From DAOULY01 sp034414595 (lineage in GTDB: Bacteria; Chloroflexota; Dehalococcoidia; SZUA-161; JAUWZY01): a stretch of DNA of 64,000 nucleotides. Below the pieces are notes generated by a model, which saw only the letters and a list, made by a program, of their open reading frames with translations, made no database searches and had not been told where the DNA came from. Both the position numbers and the translations under genes were made by a program. Location: positions 6,006 to 70,005 of the forward strand of contig DAOULY010000009.1 of NCBI GenBank assembly GCA_034414595.1, read 5' to 3'. This document shows positions 8,845 through 16,928 of the stretch, one piece after another (the stretch's first letter is position 1; every line of letters starts with the position of its first letter).

Positions 8845-9792
8845 ATGATGTATGAACCAAGTTCTACAGAAGTTACGGGATCGATATTTAATGTGCAAGG
8901 ATATTCAATTCATGATGGTCCTGGTATTCGCACCACTGTATTCATGAAGAAATGCCCGCTGCGGTGTCTATGGTGTTCTAACCCTGAGTCCATTAATGCT
9001 CGCCCCGAGGTCATGTTCTTCAGGGAATTATGCGTTAAAAAAGACTATCGTTGTTTACATGCATGCCCAGGTGGAGCGATAACGCTGTCCACGGATGAAG
9101 AGCTGATGATCGACAGGAAAATATGTGTAAATTGTACTGAATATTCATGTGTGAAAGCATGCTTTCATGAGGCGATAAAGGTCTCAGGAAAATATGTGAC
9201 CGTTGACGACGTCTGGAAAGAAATCAAGCGTGATATTCCGTATTATCTTAGATCAGGTGGTGGCGTTACTCTCTCCGGCGGGGAGCCAACGAGTCAGCCT
9301 GAATTTGCTTTAGAGCTGTTGAAGAGGTGCAAAGAAAACGGTCTGCATACTGCCCTGGATACATGCGGGTATGTGGATTGGCAAACCATGAAGAGAATCT
9401 TAGACTATGTGGATCTCGTCCTCTATGACATTAAGCATATGGACCCGGCAAAACATAAGATGTATACAGGTGTTTCTAACGAGTTGATACACAAGAATGC
9501 TGAGTTGATGGCTTCATTATATGACAACGTGAGCATGATGATACGGTTTCCAATCATAAAAGGATATAATGATTCGGAGGAAAACGTCACAGACACCGCA
9601 AGATTCGTTGCAAAAATAGGGCTGGATAAGATTGAGCTTTTGCCTTATCACAAATTTGGAATAGGGAAGTATGAAAAGTTGGGGAGGCAGTACGAACTCG
9701 AAGAAGCAAGCTCACTAAATGACGAGGAGCTATTGATTATCGAGGGCATTTTTGAATCCTATGGGTTAGACTGTTCAGTATCAGGCAGGTGA
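8845..9792 (+). CDS. Glycyl radical enzyme activating enzyme (radical SAM)
   Basis: Installs the glycyl radical on the enzyme encoded just upstream by reductive cleavage of S-adenosylmethionine. The radical-SAM cluster motif is C37-x3-C41-x2-C44 (CPLRCLWC), preceded by SIHDGPGIRTTVF, the signature of this activase family. An inserted ferredoxin-like domain follows: the second cluster has four cysteines (C94, C97, C102, C106), but the first shows only C63, C70 and C74, one short of the usual four. LSGGEPT (about residue 145) is the SAM-binding GGE motif. Length of 315 is typical of the large-insert activases. Start ATG 8845 has only a weak ribosome site. The 183-bp gap after the enzyme gene holds nothing recognisable. 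Confidence 0.93.
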   Translation: MMYEPSSTEVTGSIFNVQGYSIHDGPGIRTTVFMKKCPLRCLWCSNPESINARPEVMFFRELCVKKDYRCLHACPGGAITLSTDEELMIDRKICVNCTEYSCVKACFHEAIKVSGKYVTVDDVWKEIKRDIPYYLRSGGGVTLSGGEPTSQPEFALELLKRCKENGLHTALDTCGYVDWQTMKRILDYVDLVLYDIKHMDPAKHKMYTGVSNELIHKNAELMASLYDNVSMMIRFPIIKGYNDSEENVTDTARFVAKIGLDKIELLPYHKFGIGKYEKLGRQYELEEASSLNDEELLIIEGIFESYGLDCSVSGR

Positions 9793-9829
9793 TAAACATA
9801 GCTTGTTGCGAAGCGGAACTGGCAGGAGC

Positions 9830-9846
9830 CTTGCCAAAGAAAGGCT
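9830..9846. terminator. Weak hairpin between convergent genes
   Basis: TGGCAGG-AGC-CTTGCCA forms a seven-pair stem with one G-U between the activase and the convergent UPF0261 gene. There is no T-tract, so termination is only suggested by position. Confidence 0.3.
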
Positions 9847-9851
9847 GCGAT

Positions 9852-11093
9852 TTATCCGGAGGTACCTGGCGCTTCGATTCTGCCTTTGATCATGTCATCG
9901 AGGATAGCAACTGCCTGTTCTGCGAACTCTGGGTCATTGATATGTAGATCGAAGTCCACAACATGCACTCTCGCACCAGCACTCCTCTTGAAAGCCTCGA
10001 TGAATGCCTCGCGACCCTCTGGGTCGTAGAACGGTTCGCCTGGCCTATCATGCTCAGAAAAGCCTCTGGTCGGGAGCAGCATTGCCGTCGTCCCGATCAT
10101 CTCGCTTAGCTCTTCAGCCATACTCTCGGCAGCAGCAATCATCTCCTCCTTGCTCGCTTTGATCCCGCCAGCAAATATGTTGTGGTAACGAGTTGTCCGC
10201 CCTTCAAACTTAGGTGGAATAGATTCAAAAGTACCGGTCCAAATGATAGCCTCGGCAAGAGCAGGGGCAAAGACTTGAACGATGTCCATTTTCTTTAATG
10301 CCTCAAACCTGTTGGGCCCGGCCGTACTGATACCACCAGCAATCCTATTCAGCAGTTCGAAACAGGCCGTGAAGTCCAATGTCCCGGCGAAGAAGCCACG
10401 CTCGGCGAACTCCTCAAAAGCGGTTCCATAGCCAGTGAACACAGCGACATTGTACCCTTTTTGCTCGAGGAGCGGCTTGGCCCATAATGCATATCGCAGA
10501 CTAGCTGTGCCCATGGTAGTCATACCAATGACAGGCTTTTCCGAAATGCCTCGCTTCTCCCGCGTCTCAACCATTCCCGCGATAGCCCCAGCGGCATTTT
10601 CCAGTATCGCTCGAGTTATCTCGTCACAGCCCCAGAGATCAACCACCGTGGGCATAAGAGTAAGGTCCTTGCTGACCAACTTGGGGTCGAAGAACTGGGA
10701 AAACCCTGCCACCGAAACCATGAGCTTCGGCAGCCACAATGGCAATTCCTTCATTGCTGTCGTCCCTAATGTTGTGCCCATTGAGCCACCGATGCTGATT
10801 ATTCCATCCAACCTGTCTTCGGAGAACAACCTTTGAACTATCTGTGCTGCTCCATTTCCCATTATCCCTATCGCCTTGCCCTCATTTCTGAGGGCAAGTA
10901 TGTCCTCCACTCTCGTCCCGGCGGCCGAGGCAACCTCTTCCCGGGTGATGTCAGGCTGAAAGGATGGCCGCCCCAGGAGCCCACCGTCGATCATAATGGT
11001 CCTATGGCCCCTTTTTTCTATCAGCTCTTTGATGTATTTGATCTCTTCCCCTTTGGTGTCTAAGGTGCCAACGATGACTATGGTCTTGGCCAT
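9852..11093 (-). CDS. UPF0261 / Tm-1-like ATP-binding domain protein, copy 1
   Basis: A 413-residue protein of the UPF0261 family, related to the N-terminal part of the tomato Tm-1 virus-resistance protein. The family start MAKTIVIVGTLDTKGEE is intact, followed by GHRTIMIDGG and the glycine-rich SIGGSMGTTLG that binds nucleotide in Tm-1. The second half carries the TIM-barrel-like C-terminal domain seen in full-length members (TTMGTASLRYA onward). The bacterial function is not established. ATG 11093 follows an AGGAGAAG ribosome site. It is convergent with the glycyl radical operon. A paralogue sits at 33737-34969 beside an acyl-CoA ligase, so both copies lie among catabolic genes. Confidence 0.9.
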   Translation of the reverse strand: MAKTIVIVGTLDTKGEEIKYIKELIEKRGHRTIMIDGGLLGRPSFQPDITREEVASAAGTRVEDILALRNEGKAIGIMGNGAAQIVQRLFSEDRLDGIISIGGSMGTTLGTTAMKELPLWLPKLMVSVAGFSQFFDPKLVSKDLTLMPTVVDLWGCDEITRAILENAAGAIAGMVETREKRGISEKPVIGMTTMGTASLRYALWAKPLLEQKGYNVAVFTGYGTAFEEFAERGFFAGTLDFTACFELLNRIAGGISTAGPNRFEALKKMDIVQVFAPALAEAIIWTGTFESIPPKFEGRTTRYHNIFAGGIKASKEEMIAAAESMAEELSEMIGTTAMLLPTRGFSEHDRPGEPFYDPEGREAFIEAFKRSAGARVHVVDFDLHINDPEFAEQAVAILDDMIKGRIEAPGTSG

Positions 11094-11346
11094 TGTACTT
11101 CTCCTTGTGGCAAGTATGGGACGAACACTATTGTATCAGTGCTTGTCCCTGAGGTAAAGCAAGGAAAGGCAACAAATCCTTTTCGGCTTTTAACAAATTC
11201 ATTTTTTGAAATTAGTGTTACATTGCTTCATAGATATATTTTAAGCCTTGAGACTTCGGCATCAGCGACAAGCGCCTGCAAGAGATAGAGGGGGAGAAAA
11301 GGGGGATGGGTTAGTGGTGGAGCTTCAAGATGTCAAAGCGCAAGAT

Positions 11347-11679
11347 TTACATGGTAAAAAACGAGAGCGCCGTTAGTATTACTTGGACTGTTGATAAAAC
11401 GAGCGTTGCTGTCAATATGAACAGTGAGATCGGTATTTTGAATTCGGTTCTACCCTTCGCGATGAAGAACATATGTATGGTGAAAGCAAAGACACCAGCT
11501 AGACCTAACGCCAGCGAGATCACTAGGCCAGCGAAATAATGCTGATGGACCCAAACCAGCCCTAAAAGCACGAGGAATAGTAGCGGGAGGTGCATTATGA
11601 GGAATATGGTGAGACCACCCGGCACTCTGAACAGGTCCCACTCCTTCCAGTAGGCTGAGTCGATCTCGTGGGTTATCAA
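11347..11679 (-). CDS. Small four-helix membrane protein, DUF6713-like, start unclear
   Basis: About 110 residues with three or four hydrophobic helices (for example LTIFLIMHLPLLFLVLLGLV and a C-terminal LFILTATLVLSTVQVILTAL). The motif HEIDSAYWKEWDLF resembles that of small membrane proteins grouped as DUF6713; the function of that group is unknown. The only usable start codon is TTG at 11679, directly before ITHEID, yet the same frame continues upstream to 11754 with a convincing first helix (FLFWVYLANSVLLITHEID) and no ATG, GTG or TTG. Either a rare start is used or the 5' end has decayed. It stands alone between UPF0261 and pyrophosphatase genes. Confidence 0.6.
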   Translation of the reverse strand: MITHEIDSAYWKEWDLFRVPGGLTIFLIMHLPLLFLVLLGLVWVHQHYFAGLVISLALGLAGVFAFTIHMFFIAKGRTEFKIPISLFILTATLVLSTVQVILTALSFFTM

Positions 11680-11848
11680 CAGGACCGAATTTGCTAAATA
11701 GACCCAGAATAAGAAGTCCCAGATACTCGTCCCACTTTCCTTTTCAAGCTTCTGTTACCCGTATCTAATGTAGTTCTACAGACTGTAGCTTGTATGTCAC
11801 CGCTTTCAACAAGTTGCACAATAGCTGTTTACACAGAGAGAACTCTTC

Positions 11849-12331
11849 TTAACCAGACCAGTACCGCTTTAGCACTGCTTTCGCCTGCTCGGCACCCTCC
11901 CATTCTTCCACATGGGTCTCTTTGCCTTCCAGCACTTTGTATGTGTTAAAAAAGTTCTCGATCTCCACCAGCCAGTGCTTCTGAATTTGAGCGATGTCTT
12001 CTATACCCTCGAACCTGGGATCGGCCACGGGAACACCCAGGATCTTCTCATCCACACCCTGCTCGTCTCGCATAAGCAGGACACCTATGGGCCTGACTTT
12101 GACCCGGCAACCTGGAAAAGTTGGCTCTTCTACTATGATCATGACATCCAGCGGGTCTCCATCGGCTGACTTCGTCCCGGGTATGAAGCCATAGTCGGCA
12201 GGATAGTGGACTGATGAAAAGAGCACCCGGTCAAGGCGGATTGCGCCGGTGGCATGGTCAATTTCGTATTTATTCCGGCTTCCCTTAGGAATCTCTACTA
12301 CTGCCTCAACCTCAGCAAAGGCCTCTTCCAT
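11849..12331 (-). CDS. ppa: Inorganic pyrophosphatase, family I
   Basis: Hydrolyses pyrophosphate to phosphate in the cytosol, pulling pyrophosphate-releasing reactions such as the acyl-CoA ligases in this window. The 160-residue length fits bacterial family I enzymes. Visible family marks are EIPKGSRNKYE at residues 13-23, HYPADYGFIPGT near 42-53 and the metal-binding DGDPLDV motif with its three aspartates. C-terminal KVLEGK is also conserved. Start ATG 12331 is preceded by GAGAGGAGGACA. It appears monocistronic. Confidence 0.96.
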   Translation of the reverse strand: MEEAFAEVEAVVEIPKGSRNKYEIDHATGAIRLDRVLFSSVHYPADYGFIPGTKSADGDPLDVMIIVEEPTFPGCRVKVRPIGVLLMRDEQGVDEKILGVPVADPRFEGIEDIAQIQKHWLVEIENFFNTYKVLEGKETHVEEWEGAEQAKAVLKRYWSG

Positions 12332-12745
12332 TGTCCTCCTCTCTCACGTTCCCAGCCAAGGCCTGGGCTATTATTGCTTATGAGTATAACATAGGATCGA
12401 GGCATCTTCAGCCTGATAGTTGCCTCTGCCAGCTTCAGACTGGCCATTTGTCTCGCCTACATATCCACATCTACAAGCGTGTTACAGCTCCATAGTACAC
12501 ACCTACATCCAGGAGTCAACCTATTATCCCCACAGATTTTGATGAGAGACGACCAGTGGCGACCAAACCGTCACTTAGGCACGACCAAGGCACCACGAAA
12601 TTACCACCAAATTGTCACTGTCGCTGGTCTATCCTGGGTAGCTGTTTGGCGCTAAGATAGATATGCTGAGCAGTGTTTTGTGCACAACGCTGTTGTCTGC
12701 TTTCACTTGTAAAGATACTTACCAATCAAGCGGGAGGAATATAGC
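12332..12745. other. Divergent intergenic region without a supported gene
   Basis: Roughly 410 bases between the pyrophosphatase and GH13 genes, which are transcribed away from each other. Promoters for both should lie here. Repeated GACCA/CACCA-like words around 12550-12630 catch the eye but form no clear repeat unit, and I see no RNA gene. Confidence 0.45.
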
Positions 12746-14464
12746 ATGTCAGCGAATGTCAAATCCGTATATGATTTGGAGTTTGTACCCCAAAGAGAAG
12801 TTTTCCCATCTCCGAGTGACTGGAGAGACCAGTTCATATATTTTCTTCTGGTCGACCGTTTTGACAACAATCAGCCCGATATACCGGCCTATGAACCGAC
12901 CTCGACTACACGCGGCCGTGACCCGGTGCAAGGCCGTTCGTTCCAGTACGGGAATCTCAAAGGTATCATCCGCCGGATGGACTATATCAAGAACCTTGGC
13001 TGCACTGCTATCTGGCTAAGCCCGATATTTAAGAACCGCCAGGAGAAAAAAGACACCTATCACGGGTATGGGATTCAGAATTTTCTGGAGGTGGACAAGA
13101 GGTTCGGAACCAGAGAGGACTTGCAGGAGCTGGTAAGGCAGGCCCATGCCAGGAATATGTATGTCATCCTGGATATCATCATCAACCACACCGGGGACAA
13201 CTGGGCATACCCCGGAGATTACCCCTACTACTACTGGGGTGGGGCACCGGGACCTTTTGACTTTGGTTTTTGGCGGGAGGTAGATCCAGCGCCGGGATTT
13301 CAGGAAGATGATGCTTGCTGGCCCATCGAGCTTCAGAATCCAGACTGCTATAAAAGAAGAGGGCAGATCAGGAATTGGGGCTGCCGCGACGAGGCCATCA
13401 ACGGTGACTTCCTCACCCTGAAAGAACTGGATATTACCAAACCGAAGGTACTGGACACTCTCATCAAGGCATACAAATACTGGATTGCCGCTGCTGATAT
13501 CGATGGCTTCCGCATGGATACAGTAAAACACATGGAAGATACGGCCACGGCTATCTTCTGCAATGCGGTACGCGAATTCGCCAAACGCATTGGCAAGCAC
13601 AATTTCTTCATTTTCGGTGAGGTGGTGGGGGATGATTTAACCTTGCAGCAATACATCGGTCGCAACAGCCGCATGGCTGAAACCAATGAGAGGTTTCCTT
13701 CACTTGATGCTTGTCTGGATTTTCCTCTCTATGACATTCTGGAAGAGACCATCAAAGGTTTTAACAGTCCGCAGCACCTGCGTGAGCGTTATGAGCGATT
13801 CAAGACTCTCTATGCCGACCATGGAGCAGCCAGCCGCTACTTCGTCACCTTCGTCGACAATCACGACCAGATGTACCGGCCCTTCCGGCGCTTTATGAAC
13901 AAAAATTCTCATCGAGAACAGGCAGTACTTGCCATTGGCTATCTTCTCACCAGTCAGGGCATACCGTGCATTTACTACGGTACCGAGCAAGGATTTGATG
14001 GTGGGGGGGACAACGACTGCTATGTCAGGGAATGCATGTTTGGTGGTAGATGGGGGGCTTTTGATACCACCGGAGCTCACTTTTTCAACGAGCAGCATCA
14101 GATTTATCAGGGCATCAAGTCCATCGCCAGGATAAGGGCTCAGGAGCCTGCGCTGAGGTATGGACGACAGTATTTTCGGGAGATATCGGAAGATGGCAGT
14201 TCGTTTGCATACCCTGCTCACGGGCAATGCACTCTTGCTTTTTCAAGAATCCTCGATACAACGGAAGTCCTTGTTGCTATAAACCTTGCCCCCTGGAGGA
14301 GACAGGACTACATAACTGTTGACCGTAACCTTACTCCACCGGAAAGCAAGATGGTCGACCTGCTAAAGGAGGGCCCGCCCCTGAAAGTTAGAGGAACGAA
14401 CCAGCGCGCGAATGTACAGGTTGAGCTTGACCGCTATCAAATGGCAATCCTTTTAAGAAAATAA
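12746..14464 (+). CDS. Alpha-amylase family glycoside hydrolase (GH13)
   Basis: A 572-residue GH13 enzyme acting on alpha-glucans or related alpha-glucosides. All four conserved regions are present: DIIINHTG (region I), GFRMDTVKH with nucleophile D258 (II), FGEVVG with acid/base E292 (III) and FVDNHD with D374 (IV). A C-terminal beta domain follows from about residue 470. There is no signal peptide, so it should be cytoplasmic and may work on storage glycogen, trehalose or maltooligosaccharides; specificity cannot be read with confidence. ATG 12746 follows GCGGGAGGAATATAGC, a good ribosome site. No glycogen genes are adjacent. Confidence 0.93.
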   Translation: MSANVKSVYDLEFVPQREVFPSPSDWRDQFIYFLLVDRFDNNQPDIPAYEPTSTTRGRDPVQGRSFQYGNLKGIIRRMDYIKNLGCTAIWLSPIFKNRQEKKDTYHGYGIQNFLEVDKRFGTREDLQELVRQAHARNMYVILDIIINHTGDNWAYPGDYPYYYWGGAPGPFDFGFWREVDPAPGFQEDDACWPIELQNPDCYKRRGQIRNWGCRDEAINGDFLTLKELDITKPKVLDTLIKAYKYWIAAADIDGFRMDTVKHMEDTATAIFCNAVREFAKRIGKHNFFIFGEVVGDDLTLQQYIGRNSRMAETNERFPSLDACLDFPLYDILEETIKGFNSPQHLRERYERFKTLYADHGAASRYFVTFVDNHDQMYRPFRRFMNKNSHREQAVLAIGYLLTSQGIPCIYYGTEQGFDGGGDNDCYVRECMFGGRWGAFDTTGAHFFNEQHQIYQGIKSIARIRAQEPALRYGRQYFREISEDGSSFAYPAHGQCTLAFSRILDTTEVLVAINLAPWRRQDYITVDRNLTPPESKMVDLLKEGPPLKVRGTNQRANVQVELDRYQMAILLRK

Positions 14465-14627
14465 CGGTACAGCAACTGGCAAAGTGAGATAACGCTATGA
14501 ATCAGAAGAGCACTTTGAGTAAGATGGCGACTCTGGCAGGCCTAAGTGGGCGGTATCAAGAACTTTCAGGCTGGTATTCAGTCTCAGTAATTGCTCTCCC
14601 GCCCAGGCGAACATATCATATCACTGA

Positions 14628-14644
14628 GGGGCTGTGAAAGCCCC
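14628..14644. terminator. GC-rich hairpin downstream of the GH13 gene
   Basis: GGGGCT-GTGAA-AGCCCC forms a perfect six-pair stem 163 bp after the GH13 stop codon and before the Nudix gene. No run of T follows at once, so it is a candidate only. Confidence 0.35.
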
Positions 14645-14740
14645 ACCTGCTTGGTGTTTACAGTTAATTAAATAATAGTGTATTTACAATATCCTGAATG
14701 ACCGTATTAATACACACAACGCTAGACAAGCTAATTTGAG

Positions 14741-16039
14741 ATGCAGCATCAGACATACAAAACCATAATTGAAGCAGGCGGTCTGGTTCAAAAGACAACT
14801 GACTATGGCACTCAAATCGCTATAGTGCATCGACAGCGCTACAACGATTGGGTATTGCCTAAAGGCCATGTCGAGAACAACGAGAGTTGGGAGCAAGCAG
14901 CCGTCAGAGAGGTGGAGGAGGAAACCGGCTGCAAGGCTCGCATAATTGAAATTGCCACGCCGATTAGCTACTTCACTGAAGATAAAGACACTAAAGAGTC
15001 ACTCCTCAAGGTAATAGTCTTCTTCCGTATGACCCTAGAGGAGGAAGGGCCCGCCCCGAAGTCGGGGGAAGTTGATAAAGTTTATTGGCTCGCCCCGCAT
15101 GATGCTGTCAGGCTGCTCACTTATACTGAGCAGCAGCATCTTATTGAGCAAAGCTACGCAGAAAGTGAAAGGCCTATTAAGCATAGTTGGCTACGCCGCC
15201 TATTTAAGCGATCGCGAACGGCTCGACTTCAACGTCTTGAGGCGGCAATAAGTGTATATAGCAGCGAGCTCTCGACACTTATTGAATGTCAAGGGGGAGG
15301 TAAGTACAGGGAGCACGCATTGGATCTATTGCAACAAGCCCGTCGTGCTTTAGAAGAAGGCAAGGACGATAAGGGTTGGCGTAGTTTGCACGCAGCTCGT
15401 CGTATTGAGATATTAGACATGGATAGCGATGAACTGTGGGTAGAAGCTCATGCAATCCGCACGGAAGCTAATGAGAAGCTAAAGAATTGGCGTAAAGAGG
15501 CTGTAAATAACATCTTAGATTTCAAATCTGACCAATCACAGACTCTGACTCATGCTCAGGTCTATCGTGCCAGAATGATTCTGGGCGAACACTTCGATAA
15601 TGTCTACCATAAGCTTGCCCTATTCGCAAGCAAGATGACGTTCTTATCAATTTTACTATTTATTGCCATCGCAGCCCTTATTGTTGTAGTGTGGCTGGAT
15701 CTCCCAAGTGCCGATCCAGCGTCTGCTCTGGGTGACTGGAAAAAGCTCATAGTAATCGTCATGCTGGGTGTACTAGGTGCGACACTTAGTGTCACGTTAA
15801 CTGTTGTTCGTGAGACAGGCCGGATCCCTCAGGTAATCCACCATGAAGTGGAGGCTCTTGTACGTCCACTGGTGGGAGCGGCTAGTGCAGCCATTGTGGT
15901 AATAGTCCTCGAATCAGGAATAATAGGGATCACCGTATTATCTGGGGCCTATGCGTATCCATTTGCTATAGCCGCAGGCTTCACGGAACGATTAGTGACA
16001 CGAGTAATGAAGGGAATTGAGTCAGCTGCCGAGAAATAA
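14741..16039 (+). CDS. Nudix hydrolase fused to a C-terminal membrane domain
   Basis: Residues 1-130 are a Nudix domain with a complete Nudix box: GHVENNE, seven residues, then REVEEETG, matching G-x5-E-x7-REUxEExGU. Residues about 150-290 are a basic, helix-rich linker (coiled-coil-like). From about 293 to 425 there are three or four hydrophobic segments, including FLSILLFIAIAALIVVVWL, IVIVMLGVLGATLSVTLTVV and ASAAIVVIVLESGIIGITVL. Nudix enzymes cleave nucleoside diphosphate-linked substrates; membrane tethering by such a tail is uncommon. Total length 432, against roughly 150 for stand-alone members. It stands alone; no obvious ribosome site precedes ATG 14741. Substrate unknown. Confidence 0.85.
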   Translation: MQHQTYKTIIEAGGLVQKTTDYGTQIAIVHRQRYNDWVLPKGHVENNESWEQAAVREVEEETGCKARIIEIATPISYFTEDKDTKESLLKVIVFFRMTLEEEGPAPKSGEVDKVYWLAPHDAVRLLTYTEQQHLIEQSYAESERPIKHSWLRRLFKRSRTARLQRLEAAISVYSSELSTLIECQGGGKYREHALDLLQQARRALEEGKDDKGWRSLHAARRIEILDMDSDELWVEAHAIRTEANEKLKNWRKEAVNNILDFKSDQSQTLTHAQVYRARMILGEHFDNVYHKLALFASKMTFLSILLFIAIAALIVVVWLDLPSADPASALGDWKKLIVIVMLGVLGATLSVTLTVVRETGRIPQVIHHEVEALVRPLVGAASAAIVVIVLESGIIGITVLSGAYAYPFAIAAGFTERLVTRVMKGIESAAEK

Positions 16040-16497
16040 GACTCGATGTCGTCTCCTAGAGAATAAATTCTGCCTCTCTCTCCATAGTTTTTTCGGACTT
16101 GTGCTTAATGCTCTAAAGCCAAGGAACTTATCCACAAGCTTTCCGTGTAACTCTCATAAACAATGTAAAACTGGATATGTGGCATCCTCGCCGAGAGTCG
16201 GACTTTCTTTTAATTCGTCAACATCATTGTTAAAGAACCCAGCCAAGAGATAGGCAGACGGGGCCGTAAGTGATGGGAAAATGCTAAATTATATATTCTG
16301 ACGGAATATTTCATCAGGCGGCTCATTATTGAATAGTGAATAGGGAAAGCAGACAACTAATATTTGTAAATCGCTGCAAGTATTTTTGGTGCGAAAACCT
16401 GTAAACTAGTGCAAGCAGTTGGTGGGCCTAAGTGGGCGATAGGAAGTACTTTTACTCTATCATTCAGTCTCGCCATCCTTGAGTTCTGCGGGGCCCG
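16040..16497. other. Intergenic region without a supported gene
   Basis: About 460 bases between convergent genes (Nudix fusion and CsoR-like repressor). A 78-codon frame at 16017-16253 lacks a ribosome site and motif. Local AT-rich stretches (around 16280-16400) are the only feature. Confidence 0.45.
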
Positions 16498-16785
16498 CTA
16501 ACCGCTATCACCAACCCGGATCTTACCCCAGATAGCAACAGCTCGCGCCAGGGAATCGATGTCGCCAGACTCCGCTTCAACGTCTTTACGGAAGCAAAGT
16601 GTCATATAGTTGTTCAGCACCAGCGCTCCGACACTCTCAATAGCGGACCGGACTGCAGCCAGTTGTGTTACGATGCTCTCGCAATCGCGATCGCCCTCGA
16701 TCATTTTCTCGATGCCACGGACCTGACCCTCGATCCTCTTCAGTCGCTTTAACAGTACCCCCTTGGAGACCGCTTCTTTAGCCAT
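16498..16785 (-). CDS. CsoR/CstR-family metal- or sulfur-sensing repressor
   Basis: A small all-helical repressor (95 residues) of the CsoR/RcnR/FrmR/CstR family. The core LKRLKRIEGQVRGIEKMIEG is intact. The sensing positions are C35, Y60 and C64: the Cys-His-Cys Cu(I) site of CsoR is therefore Cys-Tyr-Cys, which argues against copper sensing and recalls persulfide-sensing CstR proteins that keep both cysteines but not the histidine. I choose ATG 16785 because GGAGG lies five bases upstream; an ATG 13 codons earlier lacks such a site. It is divergent from the FDH-like gene, and a near-perfect palindrome lies between them. Confidence 0.9.
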   Translation of the reverse strand: MAKEAVSKGVLLKRLKRIEGQVRGIEKMIEGDRDCESIVTQLAAVRSAIESVGALVLNNYMTLCFRKDVEAESGDIDSLARAVAIWGKIRVGDSG

Positions 16786-16828
16786 CATATCCTCCGTACC
16801 CGCATTTTTCAGAGGCCTTGACATACCA

Positions 16829-16843
16829 TACCCCCATAGGGTA
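16829..16843. promoter_or_regulatory. Palindromic operator for the CsoR/CstR-type repressor
   Basis: TACCC-N5-GGGTA, the G/C-tract inverted repeat recognised by CsoR-family repressors, lies 44 bp upstream of the repressor start and 86 bp upstream of the FDH-like gene. Its position suits autoregulation and control of the divergent gene. Confidence 0.65.
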
Positions 16844-16928
16844 CAATAGCCGCTGGTTATTATTCATGAATACATTCTACCACTTATTGGCCTACATGTC
16901 AGCTCATAACTTATAAGGAGGGCAGTCC

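Noticed and set aside
13016..13686. Long minus-strand frames opposite the GH13 gene
   Set aside because: The plus-strand frame has all GH13 motifs; the antisense frames have none.
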